In this document: one piece after another, positions 24,058-34,265 of the stretch
Layout of the letters: the number at the start of each line of letters is the position of its first letter
How positions within the stretch are numbered: position 1 is the first letter of the stretch
Assembly: GCF_910592395.1 (NCBI RefSeq)
Contig: NC_088308.1
Coordinates: 10,743,001-10,807,000, forward strand
Length of the DNA stretch: 64,000 bases
Reading direction: 5' to 3'
DNA from: Lineus longissimus
Lineage: Eukaryota; Nemertea; Pilidiophora; Heteronemertea; Lineidae
Made by a program: the position numbers and the translations under genes
The notes under the pieces: generated by a model
What the model was told of the DNA's origin: nothing
Databases searched by the model: none
The model's input: only the letters and a program-made list of their open reading frames with translations

Positions 24058-24080
24058 CTAGCATATACCCATGGAGCGGG
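24058..24080 (-). mobile_element. Helitron-like 3' terminus
   Basis: Minus strand: a short hairpin CCCGCTCCATGGG followed by TATATGCTAG and then T. Hairpin plus CTAG before T is the 3' end signature of Helitrons. The body of the element, rightwards, was not resolved. Confidence 0.6.
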
Positions 24081-25299
24081 CAAAGTTGAAATGTAATACA
24101 TTAGTTAAATGGGCACGATGATTGAACTACATTAAATTTCTAACGTTACTGAAGTTTCATTAAAGGTTAAACACGAAATTAACTGCATTTATGGACTTAT
24201 TGCTGCTATCTACATGCAACCCCCTATAGATTGATTGGCGTACGCTATTTTGCACAATGCATTGAGACCAGTGACAGCAGGTCCTGTTCCAAATAAGGCC
24301 CTCACATATTAGGCATATCACCTACCCACTCCCGTACCCAATGCCACTGTCGGACCAAAGCCAGGCGCATGGAGAGATGCAGAACGCAATTCAAACTGAC
24401 AACATCAGTCAGTAAAGAATAAATCAAAGAGCAAGCGCCGGCCACTGTACATATTTTGTCCATCCTGGCATAACTGTTTATTGATACCCTGACTGCATGT
24501 TCCGGTAGGCCACTCTGCAGAATTTGCCTTATCACTCAGGTCAGTGTTTCTCGAATAGAACTAAAATAGAACAGGCTAATCATTAATCTCCCTGCTAATA
24601 CCCTGCACCATGGACCAGGTTGTATAGCACTACATACGTGCTGGAAGCTAATACTGATGTGGCAGGGAGAATATGCGTGAAGTTTGTGTATGCTTTTGAG
24701 AATGAGCGGAGCTCTCCAGTCGACGTGCTCTCTGAAAAGTTGTTATTTATTCTAAAACCACGAAGATATTCGACGTATGACACCCTCAGTGACACTCTTA
24801 CTTATGATCCACACCTACGAAACCAAAAGTTGCAAGAATTCGACGCATTTTCGAGGCCCAATTTTGAAACAAAAATCGCCTCCTATTTAGCGGCCACAAC
24901 GCGCATTATAGTATAGATTTGTAAAATATACAATGTTTATGCTTTAAATAGAAATCTTAATGGCCGCCATTTGCAATATCGCGTCATCGATGACGTCAGC
25001 CGTGGAATAATGCCGTGGAATAGTCAAAATTATCGCATGGCACGTGGTCGTGAATGACGCGACGTGATTGGCTCACATACTAATGAGGTATGATAATCTG
25101 GAATATTGTTGAATGACCACGTGTTTTTAATTTGTACCATATATATAGTTTTTGACTGTAGCCGAATAGATGATAAATCAATAAATCAATTTGAATTTGA
25201 AATTTTGACTCTTTTATTTCATTTTAGCAGTGATCGAGGATGGGCGGCTACAGGCGGTATCATTTCCAACAACATGTCACAATAAGAGACCTTTTTCCC
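24081..25299. other. Intron DNA with CRE-like palindromes
   Basis: Around 24980-25120 there are GATGACGTCA, two TGCCGTGGAATA-like words and CACGTG. A 98-codon plus frame at 24620-24916 has no recognisable similarity or splice signals. I assign no gene. Confidence 0.4.
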
Positions 25300-26193
25300 C
25301 TATGTGCCAGGAGTATGAGGGGTTGGGGTGGTTAGGTCCTCTCATTCCCAGCTGCCAGTCACAGTCTGGTAAATTTTTGTCTCAAGTATGAATTTTGGCA
25401 ATGATCATGGGTCGGGGTCCTATCATTCCCAGCCAGGAGTCACAATCTGGTAACTTTTTGTCTCACGTATGAAGTTTGGCAGTGATCAGGGGTCGGGCTC
25501 CTATCATTCCCAGCCACGAGTCACAATCTGGTAACTTTTTGTCTCACGTATGAAGTTTGGCAGTGACCATGGGTCGGGGTCCTATCATTCCCAGCCGCGA
25601 GTCACAATCTGGTAACTTTTTGTCTCACGTATGAAGTTTCGCAGTGGTCATGGGTCGGGGTCCCATCATTCCCAGCCGTAAGTCACAATCAGGTAACTTT
25701 TTGTCTCACATATAAAGTTTGGCAGTGATCAGGGGTCGGGGTCCTATCATTTCCAGCCACGAGTCACAATCTGGTAACTTTTTGTCTCACGTATGAAGTT
25801 TGGCAGTGGTCATGGGTCGGGGTCCCACCATTCCCAGCCGTAAGTCACAATCAGGTAACTTTTTGTCTCACATATAAAGTTTGGCAGTGATCAGGGGTCG
25901 GGGTCCTATCATTCCCAGTCACAATCTGGTAACTTTTTGTCTCACGTATGAAGTTTGGCAGTGATCATGGGTCGGGGTCCTATCATTCACAGCCACGAGT
26001 CACAATCTGGTAACTTTTTGTCTCACATATAAAGTTTGGCAGTGGTCATGGGTCGGGGTCCCATCATTCCAAGCCGTAAGTCACAATCAGGAATTTTTTT
26101 GTCTCACATATAAAGTTTGGCAGTGATCAGGGGTCGGGGTCCTATCATTCACAGCCACGAGTCAAAATCTGGTAACTTTTTGTCTCACGTATG
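25300..26193. repeat. 81-bp tandem satellite, about 11 units
   Basis: Units anchored on GTCACAATCTGGTAAC recur every 81 bp from 25360 to 26163, with one 7-bp deletion before 25920. Two unit types partly alternate: one with CACGAG/CTGGTAAC/CGTATGAAG and one with CGTAAG/CAGGTAAC/CATATAAAG. That points to a 162-bp higher-order period. There are no spacers of unique sequence, so it is not a CRISPR array. Confidence 0.96.
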
Positions 26194-26335
26194 GGCCCAC
26201 TCATTCTTAATTCAAGAAGCGGATAATAGACGGCGAAAGCATCTGGCCAACTGTGAACTGTCCACTGTGTAAGTGGAAAATGGAGACAGTGAAGAGTTCA
26301 CTGTTTTGTGCGGAGCATGCTCTGTTATATTACAA

Positions 26336-26362
26336 CTAGCATTGTACCCGTGGCACAGGCAG
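26336..26362 (-). mobile_element. Helitron-like 3' terminus
   Basis: Minus strand: hairpin CCTGTGCCACGGG, then TACAATGCTAG and T. Same pattern and orientation as the termini at 24058, 33094, 33372 and 34022. Confidence 0.6.
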
Positions 26363-27427
26363 GTTCAAATTGGCTATACCTTGAATAGATTGAATTGCAA
26401 TGAAAATCTAATGCAATATCAAAGGAGCCATATCGAAGACACAAATTAAACCAACCATTTGTCCACAAACTCGGACCTAGCTGCGGCGTGCTGTATGCGT
26501 GCATATAAAAGTATATCAGCTGGTCCGATAGAGATGATGAGGCAATGCCTCGTTCCTTAGTCAGCAATCCAAATGTGCCTTTTTATACGGAGAAGAAGGA
26601 GTACCCAGATAGGCCTTCACATGTCGGCCTCCAAATGGCTCGAACCAATTGCACTATCACTACTATAACTTTAAAATGCGTGCTCCTCCTACATGTAGCA
26701 AGGTCTCGGGCAAGGCACTTACTCGACAGGCAAGCTAGAAGTTCAGTACCGTGAGCAGCTCCTTGATAAGGCCATGCCAAGCTCAGAGTGCCTCTTCAGA
26801 TACATCAATCAAGTATTGAAAGCTGCGGTGAGCACATAAACAGACCATGGTAACCTTCATTTGAAAATCATTTCATAGTCAAGGGCTAGCTCTGGCTAAC
26901 ACAGCACCCATAGACAATAGACCACCAATTTGACCCCAGCTCCTTACTGCGGGAAAACCCAAGTCAAGCAACCAAAAGTACCAAAAATACATTTTTGTTT
27001 ACATGTGAACTGGTCACATACGTTTGTTTACAATTTCTTTCCCCGCGAAATCTCGAAGATCACGTGACCTGCAATCGTGGATTGAAAATAACATTAACCT
27101 TAGTTCAGCAGGTCAACATGTACAGGCTGTTCCAATCATCCCCCTACAGCCAGCTGTTCAACAGGTAATGTTGGCCACCCCACAGGGAGTGCAGGTAATT
27201 GATTAAGCCCCTGCATAACTAAACAGCAATGACTTGGCTTCCGTGAGTGGTAAGGAGAATTGACAGTGTCCGATTAAAAATTCCTCATTACTGCTCCGCT
27301 GAAATAAATTTCCGAAAATAAACATAACGTCGCATCAGGATAGCATATCACCTGCAAACCTGCAAAATTTCGAGACGAAACACTACCCCCAAATGGCACT
27401 TTATCGAGCCGCCGTATTATGATATAG
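26363..27427. other. Intron DNA, nothing recognised
   Basis: A 60-codon plus frame at 27024-27206 contains a Gln-rich stretch (LQPAVQQVMLATPQGVQ) but no start context or splice pairing that I can defend. Confidence 0.4.
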
Positions 27428-28810
27428 ATGTCCGTTGGTTGCACTTCATTGTAGAATAAGTTTGAGAAGTTTTGTCCGGACTCCATGAGAGAGGAATGTA
27501 CGTGAAAGAGGAATGTCCTCTTTAATTTTCTAGCTCTCCATTTGTAGATTATGCAAAGAGAGTGTTCACAAATCCTCCATTTTTGTAAAATGAGACATTT
27601 CACTACTATAATTACTCATATATTCATGTTCACACAAACCCAATCATCAGTCAGTCCAAGTTTGAACAAAAATTAGCCCTAACACACAGTGACAAAGCGT
27701 CCTCAACTATGTGTTGCTATGTTGACTATATTACCATGTCCATTGGTTGCACTTCATTGTAGAATAGGTTTGAGAAGTTTTGTCAAGACTCCATGAAAGG
27801 GGAATGTCCGTGAAAGAGGAATGTCCTCTTTAATTTTCTAGCTCTCTAATTGTAGCTTATGCAAAGAGAGTGTTCACAAATCTCCTTTTTTTAAAATGAG
27901 ACATTTCACTACTAGAATTGCCCATATATTCATGTTCACACAAACCCAATCATCAGTCAGTCAAAGTTTGAACAGAATCAGCAAAAACACAATGCGTCCT
28001 TAATATGAAGTTTGTGACATTTCGCTAGTTTTTGAGGTTTCTTCGTGAACTTTTATTATCTTTGTAAAATTTCTGTTCATCAAAGTCACTATTTTCAAAA
28101 TTCAACCATGTTTCCAGTCAGAGTAGTCCTAGCTCCACTAAACAATGATATATATATAAAGCATAGTTTATATACTAGCAATTAATCTCTATCTTGGTGA
28201 CACAGAATGCATTGTTTCGAATGAGGCTTGTTTTACACTATACAATGTATTTTGTAGATTTATGCAAAGAGAGTGCTTACAAATCCTCTTTTTGTAAGAT
28301 GTAACATTTCCCTAACAATCTGCTCATTATATTCATGTAGTCACAGACCTGATAATCAGTTTGTCGAAGTTCCAACAATATTAGTCGAAATAAAAAGTGT
28401 CCTAAGAACAAAATAGCTTTGACAATCTTTGTAACATTTTTGTTCTTCAAAGTCACTATTATTTTCAAAAATCAACCATGCTTCCAGTCAAAGCAGTCCT
28501 AGCCACATTAAAAAATGATATAAGTATTAAGCATAGTACATATACTGGTACTTAATCTCTACCTGGGGTGACACAGACTGCATTGTTTAGAATCAGGCTC
28601 GTTTATACACATCTGGTTATGTAATAATCACACAAAGCAGCAGTGACGCATATCCTTAACTCAAAGGAGGTGCTAAATTCTGCTGTCCTCTGTTGGATTA
28701 GTAATAGAGAGGGCGACTGATCTATGGAAGAGCCTCCTTGCTACTGTTTAGGGTTGGGAATTCGGCTCATGCTCGGTTGGGAACAATGGATGGTCTTGAG
28801 GGAAGATAGA
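27428..28810 (+). repeat. Repeat family R5, partial plus fuller copy
   Basis: A partial copy spans 27428 to about 27700; a fuller copy spans about 27748-28810. Both start ATGTCCRTTGGTTGCACTTC and match 19491-23180. The fuller copy repeats a block of about 340 bp (GTCAGAGTAGTCCTA to GGTGACACAGA). No coding frame is conserved. Confidence 0.8.
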
Positions 28811-29034
28811 ATAAAGTCCGAATCAGGATCAAGGGCTCCAGAAACGTAGTGAATGGGGCTTCCCAGAATAGGTCATTAAAGATGAGATGCCTTAGTTGAA
28901 TGGGGTTAATGAGATGTGACGCAAACACCCAGAGTGACCCTTTGTGAGAATACTAATTAGCTCCTCACCTTGGGCCCTCTACATGTCACACATGGGTGCA
29001 TCTGGTGCATCTTTTTTTTCAATGACACTAGGTT
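28811..29034. other. Intron DNA, nothing recognised
   Basis: No supportable feature. Confidence 0.4.
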
Positions 29035-29285
29035 TGTAATGAAGAAAATATGGAAGAAAAAATAGTTTTTATCTTTTTTGAAACTTGGTTTTCATGAAAC
29101 CTTTACTTTATCAAAGAAGACTAAGTTGTTTTTAAAGGCTTAGTTTACTTGAAAGAAAACCTAGCTTACTCCCATATAACCTAGTTTTTCTTCAATAATA
29201 ACCTTGTTTTATTGAAGAAAAAAAACATGGTTTTCTTCCATACAACTAAGTCTTTAGAGAGTAAACTAGGTTTTCCTAATTATTG
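29035..29285. repeat. Low-complexity stretch of AAACCTAG / CTTAGTTT words
   Basis: Repeated words such as AACCTAGTTT, AAGACTAAG and GAAAACCTAG occur on both strands and can form many short dyads. No period is exact. Confidence 0.6.
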
Positions 29286-29460
29286 GACTCACGGCTTGCC
29301 ATACGCGAATTGGTTCCTTTTGCACACACCTTGGAAATGCATTTTAAATTAGATGCTACGTCCTGTTAATTGGACGTCATCATCGCACCCATTCGGGAAA
29401 AGCTCCCTAACGATACCTAAAATGTACGTCATATTGACCTCTATTGCACCGAGGTGCTTA

Positions 29461-30193
29461 AGCCTGGTCTACACTAGCAAACATTCGCCAACAATTGTTG
29501 GCCAACATCAGCCAACATCATGTTGGCGAATGTTTGGGGACCCGTCCACACTATCAAACACAGGCAAACATTGCCAAACAAGTTTGACTAAGTTTGGCCG
29601 TGTTTGGCATGAATTTGAGGGCAATTTGGAGGGAAAATCAGTCATTTCTCTTCATTTTTTCTTTAAAACAATGGAGAACCACAGGAAGAAAGCATGCCTA
29701 GGTGCTTCAGCAGCAATTCTTTCAGTTGTGATTAACCCCAGTCGCCGCCGCAACTGACAAAAGCCATACTTGTGGAAAAAGCATGCATGGGGCCTATCAC
29801 TGCCTCCTTCAAGAGTTATGGCGTCAGACTTCAAAAGCCTCAAGAATTTCCTGCGGATGGATGAAGCTTTTCGTATTCCGAAATTAAGTGTTCAATTTCT
29901 TGAAATGCCATTCTCTATCTTTCATTGAGGCTGCCATTTTGTCCCAGTAGCTCCATCACATGATCCAAATCTGTTCCCTGATTGGCTGCTGATTGCCCAA
30001 CACCAACCAACATGTTGTTCAGAAGTAGCATTGCCTAACATAGGCCAACATTGGCCAACAAGTTGGCTGATGTTTTCACTTGTTTTTGGACCCGTCCACA
30101 CTGGCAAACACTAGCAAACATGCCTCTGCAACAAGGCCCAACACGATGTTGGCCAACATTTGTTGGTTCATGTTGGCTAGTGTGGATCGGGCT
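29461..30193 (+). mobile_element. Deletion derivative of a PIF/Harbinger-type element
   Basis: 733 bp flanked by TA (29459-29460 and 30194-30195; possibly a worn TTA). The termini AGCCTGGTCTACACTAGC and, reversed, AGCCCGATCCACACTAGC are inverted and continue into GGCCAACAT-rich sub-terminal repeats. An internal relic of a Harbinger nuclease N-terminus supports the class; the core and Myb gene are missing. It is non-autonomous. Confidence 0.85.
29671..29928 (+). pseudogene. Harbinger nuclease N-terminal remnant
   Basis: From ATG 29671 the frame reads through an Arg-rich segment (NPSRRRN), a TGA at 29755-29757 where the family usually has Trp, then KPYLWKKHAWG and DFKSLKNFLRMDEAF. The pattern 'RRRR-x-W-x-KPWL … FKNF(L/V)RM' is the start of PIF/Harbinger nucleases. 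The catalytic domain is absent. Confidence 0.78.
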
Positions 30194-30767
30194 TACATTT
30201 CGCAAGTGCACGGCCCGTCGACGACTCGAGGACGTCATTCTTGGATTTTACATGGTATTACGTCTTTTCCAAAACATGGCCGACGTCTGTTTTTGGCGCC
30301 AATATATTTGCCCTTTGAACGCCCGATTTAAATCCCCGATATAGGTCATGTGGCAATATTTCGGCACGGCAATTTGGTCAGTTGTGATATATCGAGTTAA
30401 AGGGGATTTCACGCACCAACGATTCAGCCTAATTTTTACATTTTCTCAGGTGGTGAAAATGAACCATCTCATTTCCTATTCATAAGTCTGGCGCAGATCA
30501 GTTAGCTAGATAAGGCCTGCTGAACATATGGACAATAGTGTCCGCAATAGGGTTCCATTCAGTAACTTGCGTATGACTTGATGATACTTTGATACCTACT
30601 GAGGTGAGGGAAGGGCATTCTTGTCGTGAAAAATACCCCTCAATATCTCACGGGTAACCCGTATTTCGAAAGATTTTAAAGACTTTCTACTTACTCTTAA
30701 AGATACGGAATCAGGAGTAATGAAACATGTTAAAGGACGTAGAGAAATAGATCTAATGCATGATTAC
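30194..30767. other. TRPM intron, nothing recognised
   Basis: No feature beyond chance frames. Confidence 0.5.
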
Positions 30768-30867
30768 CTTTTTCTTCTCTGCTGTATGCACCGGTAAGTT
30801 CACAATGAGGGCCAATCAACTGCGATAATACCTCTCCGGTTCGGCGAAGCCATTTTACAGTCAGTCC
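30768..30867 (-). CDS. TRPM: TRPM-like channel, short MHR exon
   Basis: 100-bp exon after TGTTTTTAG and before GAAAAAG|GTAATC. Phase 0 at the start fits the phase-0 end of the exon at 43430, and the single base left over pairs with the two-base start of the exon at 11574. The product reads GLTVKWLRRTGEVLSQLIGP, then HCELTGAYSREEK. Alone it would be too short to name, but the exact phase fit on both sides, splice signals and position in the gene support it. Confidence 0.78.
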
Positions 30868-31340
30868 CTAAAAACATAAAATAATCATATTCATATAAAA
30901 CAAGGTCAAACGACGAGGCTCATTTCAAATTTCAAGAACAAGCGTGTACAAAGCTGATAGATTTCGAGAATGGCCGTTAATCTCGTACATAGAATGAGTA
31001 AATGCCTATTGCATTTCACGGGCGACCAGGTTACACCGGATGCTTCAATAGGTTTCTGATCACCTTAAGGATGTTAAGACACTGCATAGATATTATTTCG
31101 GGAGCGATTGTTGCTTTCACAGTGAGTGTACTGCCTCCACAATTAATATACATTTTCTTGATAAGGCATATTGATGCAATTTGCCTCTCACAGCCTATGA
31201 AATTATGTAAAAATACATGATAGGCTAGTTTATTAGTATCGTATAGCCTTATTTCATTGTTGGCGATTGTCTAGTTTGCCATAATAATACATACGTGACG
31301 TAAGTAAGGTTAAGTTAAATTCGTCTGAAGCTATATATTA
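30868..31340. other. TRPM intron, nothing recognised
   Basis: AT-rich DNA with short chance frames. Confidence 0.45.
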
Positions 31341-31650
31341 CCCGAGCCGCGAACGGCTCATGTGGCCGGAGCTTGTCTCAGTTTCCGTGGCATCAAGCGA
31401 ATAGGGGTATCGCTCCCCCTTGATGCTGATCTATCACAGGTTAACTTCCCAGGAAAGCCTGGTACTCACTTATTCCTGGGTGGAGAGTAGCAAGGAGGGT
31501 TGAGAGCCTTTGCCCAAGAACACAAAGTTGAAGCAGTGTTGATCCGTCGAGTATAGAATCTACGACCAACTGGTTAAAAGTCCAGTGCTCGAACCACCAT
31601 TCATGTAGTAGATAGTAATTATTAGGTCGTTCGATATGGATTTTTGCTCG
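31341..31650 (-). repeat. tRNA-derived SINE
   Basis: The minus strand starts near a tRNA-like head (GGTTCGAGCACTGGACTTTT, then AACCAGTTGG and a degenerate box B). It continues into a conserved-looking body: CTTGGGCAAAGGCTCTCAAC, CTCTCCACCCAGGAATAAGT and GTACCAGGCTTTCCTGGGAA. The layout is that of animal SINEs with a shared central domain. The exact family is unknown. Confidence 0.65.
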
Positions 31651-31894
31651 ATTAAAAAATATCATGGTGGACTCGTAAGGTCTCGTCCACCATTATATTT
31701 CTAAGCTATTTGATCCCTGTTACCTTGAAAAGCAGGTCAAATTAAAACCCGTGTGACATGTCATGTATCGTCATTACAGGTACATCCGATTAGAATCTAC
31801 AAACTGAAATCGACGTGTAGTGTGACATTGCTTATGAGCAAACAGATCTGAAGCAGATACAGTGGGTACTTGATTAACTGGTCTTTGCTATAAT

Positions 31895-32510
31895 TTACTA
31901 AGTCAAGATAAGTTGGGCCCAGGTATGATGGGAATGCTACTTTGTCCAAGTCACATGAGTTCAGGTATATCACATGATATCAAATCCTATTTCTGATTGG
32001 CTAAATCTTACACCATTTTTACAACATTGCAATGAAGAATATTGCTGTGCATTTAATTTGCAACACTTTACAACAAGTTGTTAAAATGTAGCAACACGCA
32101 TTTTACTCAGTATTCACTATGCAACATGTTATGCCAACATTTGTTGCAACCAAGAATGTTGTTAAAATGTTACTAACTAGAATATTGTCTATGCACAGGG
32201 CTTTAAGCAGGTTGTACACTGGTAACAATTTTTCAACGTTTGTACATCCTACTACATGTGGGACATCATATTGTTCAAGTCACATGTCATCAGGTACATC
32301 ATATATGATGCAAATCCTATTTTTGATTGGCTGAAGACTTTCCAAAATTGTTGGCAAAAATTGCTTTGCATGTAATTTGCAACATAATTATAGAACATGT
32401 TAATCGCTTTACACACTTTGCAGCGTTTTGCTAATATGGTGTTGCAACCAGGAATGTTGTAAGCATGTTGCCAAAATGTTGTCAGTGTACACAGGGCTTT
32501 ACCTCAATAT
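31895..32510. repeat. Two tandem ~310-bp copies of an ACAACAT-rich repeat
   Basis: Each copy runs from a GTCCAAGTCACATG / TTCAAGTCACATG segment through CCTATTTYTGATTGGCT, AATTTGCAACA and AAAATGTT words to CACAGGGCTTTA. It resembles MITE DNA with many short dyads of GTTGCAAC. No coding frame is seen. Confidence 0.75.
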
Positions 32511-33048
32511 ATAGCCTTTCGAGCAAGCCTGCTATTGGCTCGTCTGCTGTGGGTACTTTCTGAAAAGGTATGATAAGAATATTTACAAAGTCAAATCAAC
32601 GTGTAGTATGACACTGCCTATGATCAAACAGATCAAATTATTCTTCGTGCAGGCATGGTTAGATTGGTTAAACCTTTTATTCCATTATTGGCCGATAAGG
32701 ATGATAAGGTCCCAACAAAAATAGTCGATGACCAGGACCCGGTTGCTGAATCAACGGAAGCAGTAGCATTGGTGTTTCGTCTGAATGCTTCATCTATACA
32801 TGTAGTACCACGGTAAATGGAATGTACTGAGAAGGAGATAACGGTCTAGGTCTCTAACAACGACTGAGCAACTGCAGCGGCTTAACAACTTTATTAATTG
32901 AAGCTTAGAGTTAAAAGGAATATTTGATCATTTTGAAATCACCAACTCCTTCTCTCTTTTAGATTTCTCTTTCTGTTAGATGATTGGGTTGGATTGACAG
33001 ATATAATAGAATGGCCCTGGAATTCCAAATTTCTCACCAACCTAAGTC
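32511..33048. other. TRPM intron, nothing firm
   Basis: Near 32650 TTCGTGCAGGCATGGTTAGA resembles the Helitron-end neighbourhood at 33110, but without the CTAG terminus. No gene is seen. Confidence 0.4.
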
Positions 33049-33612
33049 CCCCCCCCCTGCATCTGACAACACGTGGGGCTAAAATATCTTACTACTAGCA
33101 AATTACCCTTGGTGCAGGCATGTTGAGATGGGCCAGTTCAAGGACAATAAATTATTGGCCTACGCCACTGGAATTATCATAGATCAAAAATATTACCCCT
33201 CCCTTGGACATGTTAGAGGAGAGTATACCTTGAGGAGTGTTGAATTATCGGCGGTGTTGATTGAATAGCGTGATGACTAGATGGGGGAAGTTAATTAATT
33301 ATGATGCAATGATGTATAGGATTCCCCCCCCCCCCTGCATCTGACAACACGTGGGGCTAAAATATCTTACTACTAGCAAATTACCCTTGGTGCAGGCATG
33401 TTGAGATGGGCCAGTTCAAGGACAATAAATTATTGGCCTACGCCACTGGAATTATCATAGATCAAAAATATTACCCCTCGCTTGGACATGTTAGAGGAGA
33501 GTATACCTTGAGGAGTGTTGAATTATCGGCGGTGTTGATTGAATAGCGTGATGACTAGATGGGGGAAGTTAATTAATCATGAGGCAATGATGTATAGGAT
33601 CCCATTTAGGAC
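33049..33612. repeat. 278-bp tandem duplication carrying two Helitron 3' ends
   Basis: The segment starting at the C run and CTGCATCTGACAAC (33057) repeats at 33335 with very few differences, so the duplication looks recent. Each unit carries a minus-strand Helitron-like end (CCTGCACCAAGGG, TAATTTGCTAG, then T) at 33094 and 33372. Confidence 0.88.
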
Positions 33613-33805
33613 ATGATTAGCATCCCCCCCCCCCGAGACAGGTCAAATGTCTACTTGTATACCACCGAGTGATCAGGTTTCATATAGCCCCCCCCCCCCC
33701 GAAAAAACAACAACATTGGCCTACGAATTGGAAGTACCCGGTAAAGAGCCATTTTGACACCATCCCCTTACTCCAGTCCAGACTGGTGGAGAGCCCTTTT
33801 GACCC

Positions 33806-33890
33806 CCCCCCCCCCCCCACACACACACGCACCTCGCTTATAAGGCCATCACTCTACCGACAGAGCTAAAGGGAATTTCCCTCTAGCCTG
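33806..33890 (-). repeat. tRNA-like 5' half beside CA/C tract
   Basis: The minus strand reads TTTAGCTCTGTCGGTAGAGT then GATGGCCTTATAAGCGAGGT, like the D-arm and anticodon region of a tRNA. It then runs into GT repeats and a poly-G tract instead of the T-arm. It is a tRNA relic or SINE head, not a working tRNA. Confidence 0.6.
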
Positions 33891-34238
33891 TGCTAGTAGG
33901 AATGATGCCACCACTACACTAACAAATATTGTTTTATTCAAATCTGTGTTAACATATTTATTCATTGATAGTACTCAATTTTCACTTACGGTATCACGTG
34001 TCTTTTCATGAATTATCGCTACTAGCATAATACCCGTGGCGCGGGTTGTTTTGGGGTGTGGGCTTACTGTGGGGTTTGGGCAATTTGAGTGAAGTGAAAT
34101 GATATGTCTGGGGATTGTGATGTTGTCTTGATTTTGATGTTTGGGACAATCTGGGTGATATGGGTTGATTGGTCTGAGGGATTGTGACTTTGTCTTCTTC
34201 TGATGATTGAGGCAATCACGGTATATGTATTGTTTGGT

Positions 34239-34265
34239 GGGGGGGGGGGGGGGGGGGGGGGGGGG
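34239..34265. repeat. Poly-G tract, 27 nt
   Basis: Longest homopolymer in the window, inside the Helitron 3' region. Confidence 0.95.

Noticed and set aside
25300-26193. Regular direct repeats as a CRISPR array
   Set aside because: Units are contiguous 81-bp copies with no unique spacers, in eukaryotic intron DNA; it is a satellite.
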